A stretch of 5,823 nucleotides of DNA from Rhodobiaceae bacterium (GCA_002683515.1 NYTN01000047.1:1-5823), one strand, 5' to 3'; positions 1 through 5,495 are shown, counted from the stretch's first letter. Translations and numbers: made by a program. The notes: generated by a model from the sequence alone, not told the origin.

Positions 1-59
1 CAGTTGCCGGCCATCAACGCACCAAACATCAACAGTCGTCGGTTAGACTGGTCAACCAT
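1..59 (-). CDS. Possible N-terminus of a gene running off the left edge, with a twin-arginine-like start
   Basis: Reading the minus strand from an ATG at 57-59, the frame stays open to the window edge. It begins MVDQSNRRLLMFGALMAGN: a short polar stretch, two arginines, then a hydrophobic run, which resembles a Tat or Sec signal peptide or a first membrane helix. An in-frame stop lies 30 nt upstream of the ATG, so this is the only ATG start available. The preceding DNA (60-184) is very AT-rich, as expected of a promoter region, and contains a TACAAT hexamer on the minus strand (132-137). No good ribosome site is visible; only GAAAAAG lies upstream. Only 19 codons are seen, so no family can be named. 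Two plus-strand frames are also open from the edge, to stops at 88-90 and 84-86, and either could instead be the tail of a plus-strand gene. Confidence 0.33.
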   Translation of the reverse strand, partial: MVDQSNRRLLMFGALMAGN

Positions 60-184
60 TGCTTTTTCATCGTTGCAATCGATTAACTAACAATGTGCCC
101 CACATCAATCTTTAGGTATTTTTATTTTTGTATTGTAGCCCACACAATCATGAAAAAATAAATCTTTTCAATGTTAAACAATAA

Positions 185-499
185 TTATTCAAATTTCCAC
201 TCTGGATCCTTATGCCCCGGTATTTGTCCACGTCCCGACTTTAGTGCGAACAGTTTTCGCCCATCAATATAATCATCCCCTGTACGCACCATACTATCCA
301 TAAAGGCGCCACATCGGCCAACAGGGTCGCTGCTTTTTAACATCTCCATTAGCAGCCTGCGAGTAATTGAAATTGCCTTTTGACGGCTGAAAAACAATGA
401 CGAAAACTGGTCGCCATCAGCTAAAAGGCGTGCGAAGCAGTAGCTGGCAAGTATCACTTTTCGGTCATTGAGAATGGTTAGCGCGGTAGCACTAAGCAT
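185..499 (-). CDS. Small hypothetical protein, 104 aa
   Basis: I do not recognise this protein. The frame runs from ATG (497-499) to TAA (185-187). Its composition looks like a real protein: a helical N-terminal part (about residues 1-27, ILASYCFARLLADGD), a second basic helix (about 40-56, SITRRLLMEMLKSSD), then a Gly/Asp-rich middle (MVRTGDDYIDGRKLFALKSG) and a charged tail ending DPEWKFE. There is no signal peptide, convincing membrane span or metal-binding cluster. No Shine-Dalgarno sequence is visible upstream of the ATG. It lies on the same strand as the possible gene at the left edge, 125 nt away, across AT-rich DNA. It could be a genuine lineage-specific gene, a remnant of a larger one, or a chance frame; no longer frame overlaps it on either strand. 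Confidence 0.45.
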   Translation of the reverse strand: MLSATALTILNDRKVILASYCFARLLADGDQFSSLFFSRQKAISITRRLLMEMLKSSDPVGRCGAFMDSMVRTGDDYIDGRKLFALKSGRGQIPGHKDPEWKFE

Positions 500-650
500 T
501 AAAAATAGTTAAATCACCAATGCGTGCATCCCCGCCAGACCCAAGGATAGTCTACAAGGGACGCCAACCGGAGACATGTTTCTAGGCAAACAGCTTGCGC
601 AGGGTATAGCACAGACGTTACCCAAATCACGGATAAGCACTGCAAAGCAA

Positions 651-679
651 GTATAAAAACAGCGCGCTGACGCGCAGTT
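651..679 (-). terminator. Rho-independent terminator-like hairpin on the minus strand
   Basis: Read on the minus strand, the stem is AAC-T-GCGCG, the loop TCAG, and the return arm CGCGC-T-GTT. That makes eight base pairs with one T-T mismatch, closed by a tetraloop and followed by a run of five T (two of them in the stem) and then ATAC. A GC-rich core, a short loop and a T tail are the standard form. No gene confidently ends just upstream on that strand, so it would end an unannotated minus-strand transcript coming from higher coordinates. On the plus strand the stem is not followed by T residues. Confidence 0.4.
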
Positions 680-775
680 AACTGGGCCACGTGCACCAGT
701 GACCAACTGCGATCACCAGATGTTCTAAATGTCCAGCATGGTGATAGTGATGAGTAGCGCGACGCTGCGCGGTAA

Positions 776-803
776 CCGACAGCAACCAAAAAAAGCTGTC
801 TGG
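776..803. other. Stem-loop, eight base pairs
   Basis: The arms are CCGACAGC (776-783) and GCTGTC-T-GG (795-803), complementary apart from one bulged base. The loop is 11 nt and contains seven A on the plus strand (seven T on the minus strand). It lies about 100 nt upstream, in the minus-strand direction, of the terminator-like hairpin at 651-679. The two together could be parts of a small structured RNA. A chance origin is not excluded. Confidence 0.3.
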
Positions 804-960
804 CTAATACCGGCAAGACGCTGATCAACCAACCCTGACTAACTGAAGACAAACGATTCTTTTCTGCCAACCTGATCGTGGAATGACAAAATGAAATCGA
901 CACATATGTCTGATATTCTTTAGACCAAACTAGCGAGGCAAATCCAGACCACTTAATTCA

Positions 961-974
961 TTGATATTTATCAC
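961..974. promoter_or_regulatory. FNR/CRP-type box-like palindrome
   Basis: The sequence TTGAT-ATTT-ATCAC matches nine of the ten defined positions of the FNR-family consensus TTGAT-N4-ATCAA, and has the perfect core inverted repeat TGATA-TT-TATCA. It sits about 207 nt upstream of the ATG at 1181. That is far for direct activation unless transcription starts well upstream of the gene. It could also serve a minus-strand transcript leading towards the hairpin at 651-679. AT-rich palindromes of this size arise by chance, so confidence is low. Confidence 0.28.
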
Positions 975-1180
975 ATTGGTTTTATGAAGAACATCAGCTA
1001 ACATCTAATTGTGTGTATGTAGTTTGACTGCGGCGAATTAATTATTGCCTTTGTGGAACAGTCTTAAAAAGCTTGCACCTCCGGTCAAAGCGCAAGCCAT
1101 TTGAGACGGAATAAAGCGGTTAGTTGTTGAAAAACCCGGTCAACAGTAGGCTTTAGCAACATTTAAAGATAAAAAATTCA

Positions 1181-1930
1181 ATGGATCAGCTGCTCGACAG
1201 ATTTTCGCAAGCTTTATCGCGCCTTATTGCTGAGGTGTTTAATTTCGTGAGGCCAGTTGAATCGCTGCTCGACAGTCTCTACCAAACTTCATCGCGCCTT
1301 AGGGTGGAAGCGCTTAGCTTCTTGAAACAAGTCGGTTCGTTGCTTGATAAATTCCACCAGTTTTTATCGCCCCTTCTAGCTGAGGCGCTTAGTTTTGTTC
1401 AACCAATCGCTCCACAGCTCTATCTGCCAATGCTGGGCGGGCTGTTGCTGGCAATCTTTTTGCTGCTGTTAGCTCTTGTGCGCAGTAAGCGCGCCAATGT
1501 GCATAACAGCAAAGTATTCGAGCGAGAGATTACTTTTGAGGATATTTCCGCCGAGACTGCAAATAGCAGTGGGGTAACAACTAACGACGCAAGTGCATTC
1601 CAAACTGAGCCTGCATGGTCGACGGCACCTAATACACCTATTAATCCAACTCAAAATGCCAAGGCACAAACGAACGGATTTACCTTTTTTAAACGCAAAT
1701 CTGGTACCAGGGACTGCGTCGCGACAGCAGGAAGCGATACGTCGTCGATCGACGGAACATACGCGTTAAATAGTGATTCGAAAGTAAGTGGCGACGACGC
1801 TTTGTTGGCTGGCCTCGAGCAAGAAATGCTCGCCACAAGACAGCTTTATCTGGACGGTATAATCTCGAAAGAAGTTTATATATCCGAAACGAGGGTGCTT
1901 TACCAGAAAGCCCAAACACTTATGACTTGA
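1181..1930 (+). CDS. Membrane protein with three 25-residue tandem repeats and a SHOCT-like C-terminus
   Basis: This is a 249-residue protein that I cannot assign to a named family. Residues 4-78 are three tandem 25-residue units with the shared pattern LLDxFxQxLSxLxAEALSF followed by VxPV or similar. Each looks like an amphipathic helix, broken by Pro in units 1 and 3. Residues about 82-100 (LPMLGGLLLAIFLLLLALV) form one clear transmembrane helix, followed by RSKR, which suggests the C-terminal part is cytoplasmic. Residues about 105-205 are a Ser/Thr/Asn/Asp-rich linker, probably disordered. Residues about 208-247 contain LYLDGIISKEVYISETRVLY, which resembles the SHOCT helical hairpin (a DG-I-S/T-xxEF/Y turn between two helices) found at the ends of many small membrane proteins. 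There is no signal peptide and only a weak AAAGA ribosome site. The gene stands alone between a gene-free stretch and the HD-domain cluster. A role at the membrane, perhaps in oligomeric assembly or envelope association, is inference only. Confidence 0.75.
   Translation: MDQLLDRFSQALSRLIAEVFNFVRPVESLLDSLYQTSSRLRVEALSFLKQVGSLLDKFHQFLSPLLAEALSFVQPIAPQLYLPMLGGLLLAIFLLLLALVRSKRANVHNSKVFEREITFEDISAETANSSGVTTNDASAFQTEPAWSTAPNTPINPTQNAKAQTNGFTFFKRKSGTRDCVATAGSDTSSIDGTYALNSDSKVSGDDALLAGLEQEMLATRQLYLDGIISKEVYISETRVLYQKAQTLMT
1190..1414 (+). repeat. Three tandem 75-bp coding repeats
   Basis: The units are 1190-1264, 1265-1339 and 1340-1414, exactly 25 codons each and in frame. At the DNA level units 1 and 2 share CTGCTCGACAG at their starts (1190 and 1265) and ATCGCGCCTTA (1216-1226 and 1291-1301), exactly 75 bp apart. 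Units 2 and 3 share GCGCTTAG, and units 1 and 3 share GCTGAGG. The protein units are diverged but clearly related, so the array probably grew by internal duplication and then diversified under selection for the hydrophobic pattern. Confidence 0.85.
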
Positions 1931-2000
1931 TCATCCCTATAGCTAATTGCGGGCATTCTGGAGACCCGTTGATTAACATAGGGCGCTGCCCCCGTCTGGT

Positions 2001-2025
2001 GGGTTTCGAAGCGCAAAGACCCTTT
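2001..2025 (+). terminator. Weak terminator-like stem-loop downstream of the repeat/TM protein gene
   Basis: GGGTTT (2001-2006) can pair with AAAGACCC (2015-2022), with one bulged G, and TTT follows. It lies about 70 nt after the stop codon of the gene ending at 1930 and 130 nt before the next gene. The T run is short, so the call is tentative. It would separate the membrane-protein transcript from the HD-domain cluster. Confidence 0.22.
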
Positions 2026-2152
2026 ATCGACAGCGTGGTAGCGCCAAGTTGCTGAGAACACGCGCATACGAGTTGCTGCCACCGCCGGTGCGGTCTAGGC
2101 TAAACGTAATCCATAAAATGCCAACGCAAATTGCTTTCGGGAGATTGCTATT

Positions 2153-2728
2153 ATGTTAAGCGTTCGTTTCCATCGGATGGATGAAGGCACGGCCGAAGAT
2201 TACGCCCTTTTAGGCAGGCTGGAACATAAATTCATTGAAAGCCTGCCAGACCGGTTGCTGTATGCGCTGAACAGCTTGCAGCATTCGCTTGCCGGATACC
2301 AGATTGACCGGCTGCAGCATTCGCTGCAATCGGCAACGCGCGCCGAGGCGAGCGGCGCGGATATTGAGCTGATTGTTGCGGCGCTGATACACGACCTTGG
2401 TGATGATCTAGCCCCGCACAACCATTCACAGCTTGCCGCAGCTATCATTCGCCCCTATGTCCGCGCCGAAGTTACCTGGATTATTGAACATCACGGGGTT
2501 TTCCAGATGTATTATTACGGCGACGCAGCTGGTCTGAACAAGGATGAGCGCGAACGCTATCGCGGCCATGACTGGTTTGACAGCTGTGAACGGTTCTGTC
2601 GTGATTGGGACCAGATGGCCTTTGACCCAGATTACCCGACAAAGCCGCTTTCATATTTCGAACCGATGGTGCGCACGATCTTTTCGCGTCCAGCCTTTGA
2701 TCCCGCCATCATAACCCCAGCGGCGTAA
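2153..2728 (+). CDS. HD-domain metalloenzyme, PhnZ/TmpB-like
   Basis: This 191-residue protein is a single HD domain. The visible metal-site residues are H56 (LQHSLQSA), the H80-D81 pair (ALIHDLGDDLAP), H91 (PHNHSQLAA), H113/H114 (IIEHHGVFQ) and D153 (CRDWDQMAFD). The conserved tail DPDYP...FEPMVR (about 158-174) follows. These features are typical of an alphaproteobacterial HD family. The same ligand order occurs in the diiron oxygenases PhnZ and TmpB, which act on phosphonates. The 24-residue gap from H56 to H80 equals the gap between the first two histidines of PhnZ as I remember it. The substrate here is unknown; an ordinary phosphohydrolase is the alternative. The start is supported by CGGGAG (2138-2143), nine bases before the ATG. 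A TAAAAT hexamer at 2114-2119 could be a -10 element, but no good -35 is seen. It is the first gene of a same-strand cluster with an SDR and a methyltransferase, and no phosphonate uptake or cleavage gene is visible. Confidence 0.85.
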   Translation: MLSVRFHRMDEGTAEDYALLGRLEHKFIESLPDRLLYALNSLQHSLAGYQIDRLQHSLQSATRAEASGADIELIVAALIHDLGDDLAPHNHSQLAAAIIRPYVRAEVTWIIEHHGVFQMYYYGDAAGLNKDERERYRGHDWFDSCERFCRDWDQMAFDPDYPTKPLSYFEPMVRTIFSRPAFDPAIITPAA

Positions 2729-2804
2729 AATCATCGCCGGCCGGATTGACGACGCCTCCAATAACCCTGACAGTTAATAACCCAGATAGAAAGTGACCGG
2801 ACCC

Positions 2805-3530
2805 ATGACTCAACGCTTGCTGATCACCGGTGCCAATCGTGGCATTGGGCTAGAAATGACCCGCCAAGCCGCCGCTCGCGGTGACCAGGTGACAGCTACC
2901 TGCCGCCAGCCTGATGAGGCAGAGGCGTTGACGGAATTAGCCGCCGCTCATTCCGGCAATATACGAATCATCGCCATGGATGTTGGCAGCGCAGAATCGG
3001 TGGCTACCGCCGCGAAGTGTAATGGCGGCTTTGAAAACGGGTTGGACCTTGTGGTGGCGAATGCAGGCCAGCTGAATGCCCGAGGCGGGTTGAATGACCC
3101 GGGCCACACTGAGGCGAATATTGCAGAATCCCTGATGACCAATGTGGCCGGTGTCTTTTTTACCGCGCGCTATTTCGTACCGTTCCTTCGCACCGGCAAA
3201 CCCGGCCGCACTGCTAACTCGCCGGGAAAATTCGCCGTCATTTCATCACAGATGGGGTCATCCACCCGCGCCGGCACTAACGCGCCAATCTATCGCGCAT
3301 CAAAAGCGGCGGCGACCAATCTGGCGCGATCACTTGCGCTGGAACTGGCCCCTGACGGCATTGCTGTCGGCGCTTGGCACCCAGGATGGGTGCAGACCGA
3401 TATGGGCGGGGCCGAGGCCGCCATCACCCCACAGGCCAGCGCCGATGGGTTGCTAGCACGCTTTGACGCGCTGACCATGGACAGTAGCGGTATATTCGAA
3501 ACCTGGGATGGCGAAAAGATGCCATTTTAA
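2805..3530 (+). CDS. Short-chain dehydrogenase/reductase, C-factor-like
   Basis: This is a classical SDR of 241 residues that should catalyse NAD(P)-dependent oxidation or reduction of a carbonyl/alcohol in the cytoplasm. The cofactor motif TGANRGIG is at 8-15, D59 (MDV) should contact the adenine, and NAG is at 86-88. The catalytic tetrad is N113, S148, Y163 and K167 (YRASK). PGWVQTDMGG (193-202) follows, as in intact SDRs. The C-terminal SGIFETWDGEKMPF resembles the CsgA/C-factor-like SDR group, and the length is normal. I chose the ATG at 2805 because the Rossmann fold then starts directly (MTQRLLITG), with a weak AAAGTGA upstream. An in-frame GTG at 2793 would add MTGP and cannot be excluded. 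It lies 76 nt after the HD gene and about 40 nt before the methyltransferase, consistent with one operon. Its stop codon sits inside a short tandem repeat. The substrate cannot be inferred. Confidence 0.9.
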   Translation: MTQRLLITGANRGIGLEMTRQAAARGDQVTATCRQPDEAEALTELAAAHSGNIRIIAMDVGSAESVATAAKCNGGFENGLDLVVANAGQLNARGGLNDPGHTEANIAESLMTNVAGVFFTARYFVPFLRTGKPGRTANSPGKFAVISSQMGSSTRAGTNAPIYRASKAAATNLARSLALELAPDGIAVGAWHPGWVQTDMGGAEAAITPQASADGLLARFDALTMDSSGIFETWDGEKMPF

Positions 3531-3550
3531 AGGTGGCCATTTTAGGGTGG
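3521..3550 (+). repeat. Short imperfect tandem repeat over the SDR stop codon
   Basis: GCCATTTTAAAGGTG (3521-3535) is followed at once by GCCATTTTAGGGTGG (3536-3550). The first nine bases are identical, and the rest align with a one-base shift. The first copy contains the TAA stop of the SDR and both contain purine-rich GGTG-like segments. It looks like a local slippage or duplication event in the gap between the SDR and the methyltransferase. Confidence 0.55.
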
Positions 3551-3562
3551 AAGTGTCTCTTT

Positions 3563-3568
3563 GGGGAG
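3563..3568 (+). promoter_or_regulatory. Ribosome binding site deciding the methyltransferase start
   Basis: GGGGAG is the only good Shine-Dalgarno-like sequence near the start of the methyltransferase. It is two bases before the ATG at 3571 (rather close) and eight bases before the GTG at 3577 (ideal). It argues against the far upstream ATG at 3508, which would overlap the SDR gene by 23 bases and add 21 residues unlike the family. Confidence 0.45.
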
Positions 3569-3570
3569 AT

Positions 3571-4308
3571 ATGATCGTGACCGGAGATGACAAGAAGTGC
3601 GGCGATGCGGCTAAGGGCAATAAGGCTGGCGGCGACAGGGCCGGCGGGGATAACGCCGCGGAATGGCTGCCGCCGAAGATGCGCGATCTCGATATCTCGA
3701 TTCCCTATTCTAACCCGCCAACCGACCGCCTGATGGATTTTTACGCCAGCTGGGCGGAGAATTACGACACCGACCTGATTGACGCCTATGGCTATATGGC
3801 ACCAACTGACGCGGTGGCCGCAATTATGACGCTGGGCTTACCATCAGACGCCCGCATTCTAGATGCCGGCTGCGGCACCGGTCAGGCCGGCGCGTTGCTG
3901 GCCACCGCCGGATTCACCCATCTTGACGGCGCTGACCTATCGCCGGAAATGCGCGCCGTGGCGGCGCGCCTCGGCGTATATCAACGTCTCTATCACCTCG
4001 ACATGACAACGGATTATGCCCCACAGATTGTGGATTTCGGCAGGACCTATGATGCGGTCATTTGCGTGGGGGTATTCGGCTATGGCCCACCATATGTCGA
4101 AGACCTGCCGCGGATCATGGACGCCGCTCGCCCCGGCGCGCCAGTATTGGTCACAGTGAATGGTAGGGGATGGGAGAAAATGGGCTGGGACGACAGCCTA
4201 ATACCGGTGCTAGCCGCCGCCGACGTCACCCTCGCCGCCCGCACCCGTATCCGCCACATGGTCAAGGAAGGCGTGCATGCGGAACTACTGGACCTCCGAA
4301 AGGGTTAG
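3571..4308 (+). CDS. Class I SAM-dependent methyltransferase, METTL27 (WBSCR27)-like
   Basis: The 245-residue product should transfer a methyl group from S-adenosylmethionine. The first 30 or so residues are a Gly/Asp/Lys/Ala-rich tail (GDAAKGNKAGGDRAGGDN), probably disordered. The domain then opens with FYASWAENYDTDL (57-69) and YGYMAP (73-78), the signature of the METTL27-like group. SAM motif I is ILDAGCGTGQAG (96-107), the ribose-binding acidic residue is D122 in ADLSPEM, and LDM at 143-145 is the next contact region. The motif IV region is YDAVICVGVFGY (160-171). The later strand PVLVTVNG (191-198) is also intact. The start is uncertain between ATG 3571, GTG 3577 and ATG 3508. The gene follows the SDR by 40 nt on the same strand and is the last gene of the cluster, facing the convergent sirtuin. 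The substrate is unknown; a small molecule made by the neighbouring enzymes is an inference. Confidence 0.88.
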   Translation: MIVTGDDKKCGDAAKGNKAGGDRAGGDNAAEWLPPKMRDLDISIPYSNPPTDRLMDFYASWAENYDTDLIDAYGYMAPTDAVAAIMTLGLPSDARILDAGCGTGQAGALLATAGFTHLDGADLSPEMRAVAARLGVYQRLYHLDMTTDYAPQIVDFGRTYDAVICVGVFGYGPPYVEDLPRIMDAARPGAPVLVTVNGRGWEKMGWDDSLIPVLAAADVTLAARTRIRHMVKEGVHAELLDLRKG

Positions 4309-4374
4309 AAGCCTGAGCCGGTCGCCGTCCTGTCTGAGCAACCACGAGGCAACAGGCTGCAAAGTATGGCGGTC

Positions 4375-4396
4375 AAAAGCTTTTTAAGTTAACTTA
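4375..4396. repeat. Two abutting perfect palindromes between convergent genes
   Basis: AAAAGCTTTT (4375-4384) is followed without a gap by TAAGTTAACTTA (4385-4396). Both are perfect palindromes, and the second includes the TAA stop of the minus-strand sirtuin (4394-4396). They lie in the 85-bp gap between convergent genes, where a bidirectional terminator would be expected. The stems have no loop and are AT-rich, so I do not call them a terminator. A weak CCTGT/ACAGG inverted repeat (4329-4333 and 4352-4356) lies nearby. Confidence 0.4.
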
Positions 4397-5239
4397 TCGA
4401 TACTGTGTCTCAATCCACTTTTTCGCTGTCATCTTATAATAAGTTACGTCTGCCGTGTCTGCGGGGATCCCAAGATCCACCGGTGACGGATCGACTATCT
4501 CCACTGGAATGCCTTGGTTGATTGCGTATCGCAGCGCAATGGCTGTAATATTAACCGAAAAACTAGTTCCAAGAAATACCATCCGGCTGGCATCAGTCAT
4601 CCACCTTTCTGCCGTGCCCATGCGGTATAGGTCGGTATAGTATTCATCAAACAGCAGCACGTAAGGCTTTAATGCACGCCCTCGCTGTGGTCCAGCGCCC
4701 GGCACTATTCGGCAGAGATGTAGTAGCGCCGTTTCCATCTCCGCATCGCTTGCGATAGCTGGGTCATTGGTGTTAGCGCCAGTGTCAAGCAACGCAGCGG
4801 GCACATCATCCCACGGGGCTTGCACCAGTATATTACCCGAAAAAATATTTGGCACTCCGGTGGTAGCGGTATGCAACACATCTTGACTATCGTAAGCGGT
4901 CATCATATCCAGCCGACCATGTATGCAAACATAATCAGCATTACCTGCCCGGCCGTCTAGCCCGTCAATATTCTGTGTAATCAGACGCGCCTCACCAGCG
5001 TTACACTGGTCCGCGAGCCAATAATGCACATAATTTGATGGTACATTCCGATATGAGGCGAAGCGCCTATAGTACCATAGCAGAAATTGACCTGGTTGAG
5101 TTTTGTACATATGTCGCGTGGCCATTTGCTGTGGCGTATAATTTTTGGAACCAATAGTCCAGTAACCGTCTGCGCCGCGAAATGTAGGTATACCACTATC
5201 CGCACTAACACCTGCGCCTGTAATGTAGAGTATAGTCAT
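4394..5239 (-). CDS. Sirtuin (Sir2 family NAD-dependent deacylase) lacking the zinc cysteines
   Basis: This 281-residue cytoplasmic protein should use NAD to remove acyl groups from lysines, or act on ADP-ribose linkages. The NAD-binding motif GAGVSADSGIPTFRG is at 8-22. TQNIDGL (88-94) and HG (107-108) supply the catalytic Asn, Asp and His. KPYVLLFDE (191-199) replaces the usual PxVVxFGE, and GTSFSV (224-229) follows. Canonical sirtuins carry two CxxC pairs that bind zinc between HG and the FGE motif. Here that stretch (109-190) has one cysteine, C176, so the zinc ribbon is missing or replaced. The stretch is otherwise of normal length and contains GNILVQAPWDDVP. I chose the ATG at 5237-5239 because it gives MTILYITGAGVS; an in-frame TTG at 5257 would add six residues. 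No strong ribosome site is seen for either. The gene converges on the methyltransferase and diverges from a transporter gene. Deacetylase, desuccinylase or other activity cannot be chosen from sequence. Confidence 0.88.
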   Translation of the reverse strand: MTILYITGAGVSADSGIPTFRGADGYWTIGSKNYTPQQMATRHMYKTQPGQFLLWYYRRFASYRNVPSNYVHYWLADQCNAGEARLITQNIDGLDGRAGNADYVCIHGRLDMMTAYDSQDVLHTATTGVPNIFSGNILVQAPWDDVPAALLDTGANTNDPAIASDAEMETALLHLCRIVPGAGPQRGRALKPYVLLFDEYYTDLYRMGTAERWMTDASRMVFLGTSFSVNITAIALRYAINQGIPVEIVDPSPVDLGIPADTADVTYYKMTAKKWIETQYR

Positions 5240-5359
5240 GGTAAATTTATAACCCAAAAATGCAGTTATTTTATGCTGCTCGGGGAACTACGAACTTACA
5301 AAACCCAACTGACATCAAACGCTGCTGCCTTAGCATTTCAAGCGCTACGTTTAACGCCT

Positions 5360-5384
5360 AATTAGTGCTAATTGTGTTGCAACA
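5360..5384. promoter_or_regulatory. Two adjacent palindromes in a divergent promoter region, possible operator
   Basis: AATTAG-TG-CTAATT (5360-5373) is a perfect inverted repeat with a 2-nt spacer. One base later, TGTTGCAACA (5375-5384) is a perfect 10-bp palindrome, with further T/A symmetry on either side. CTAATT also occurs as a direct repeat (5358 and 5368). Both lie in the 263-bp space between the divergent sirtuin and transporter genes, 121 and 125 nt from their start codons, where a shared regulator would bind. No regulator gene is in the window, so the binding protein is unknown. Confidence 0.3.
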
Positions 5385-5495
5385 AAAAACTTTATGGCTC
5401 TGGCTTTGAGATAAAATAAAGAACACAAATAAAAAAAATTTAAGACCATTCAAACTTGGCACTTGATCGTATAGTAACGACTAGTTTGCTAATTT

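Larger units (their letters stand above)
500..1180. other. Gene-free stretch with structured elements
   Basis: No convincing gene is present in these 681 bases. A minus-strand frame of 129 codons (514-903, GTG start, no ribosome site) is open, but its product is rich in Trp, Cys and Ser and matches nothing I know. A terminator-like hairpin also lies inside it, so I treat it as a chance frame or gene relic. The stretch holds that hairpin (651-679), a second stem-loop (776-803), an FNR-box-like palindrome (961-974), an inverted repeat GCTTGC/GCAAGC (1071-1076 and 1092-1097) and a direct repeat CCGGTCAA (1081-1088 and 1136-1143). The last 200 bases are presumably the upstream control region of the membrane-protein gene that follows. 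I could not pick a convincing -35/-10 pair for it. Confidence 0.6.

Noticed and set aside
509..706. Minus-strand frame of 65 codons overlapping the frame above
   Set aside because: Cys-rich, low-credibility product in another reading frame with no start signal; most likely chance.
514..903. Minus-strand open frame of 129 codons with a GTG start
   Set aside because: No ribosome site, odd composition rich in Trp, Cys and Ser, no recognisable motif, and a terminator-like hairpin on the same strand lies inside it.
1984..2019. TTCGA-containing segment after the membrane-protein gene, resembling part of a tRNA T-arm
   Set aside because: No acceptor stem, anticodon arm or D-arm can be drawn around it.
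3142..3456. Plus-strand frame of 104 codons inside the SDR gene
   Set aside because: It is a shadow of the SDR, whose motifs are complete in the other frame.
4375..4396. Possible bidirectional terminator between the convergent genes
   Set aside because: The palindromes have no loop and AT-rich stems, so a stable RNA hairpin is unlikely; kept only as a repeat.
4394..5239. Sirtuin as part of an anti-phage defence system (ThsA- or DSR-like)
   Set aside because: It is a stand-alone catalytic domain of ordinary length with no SLOG, Argonaute or other partner domain, and its neighbours are metabolic enzymes and a transporter.
5087..5365. Plus-strand frame of 92 codons over the sirtuin start
   Set aside because: It is antisense to the conserved sirtuin N-terminus and has no motif of its own.
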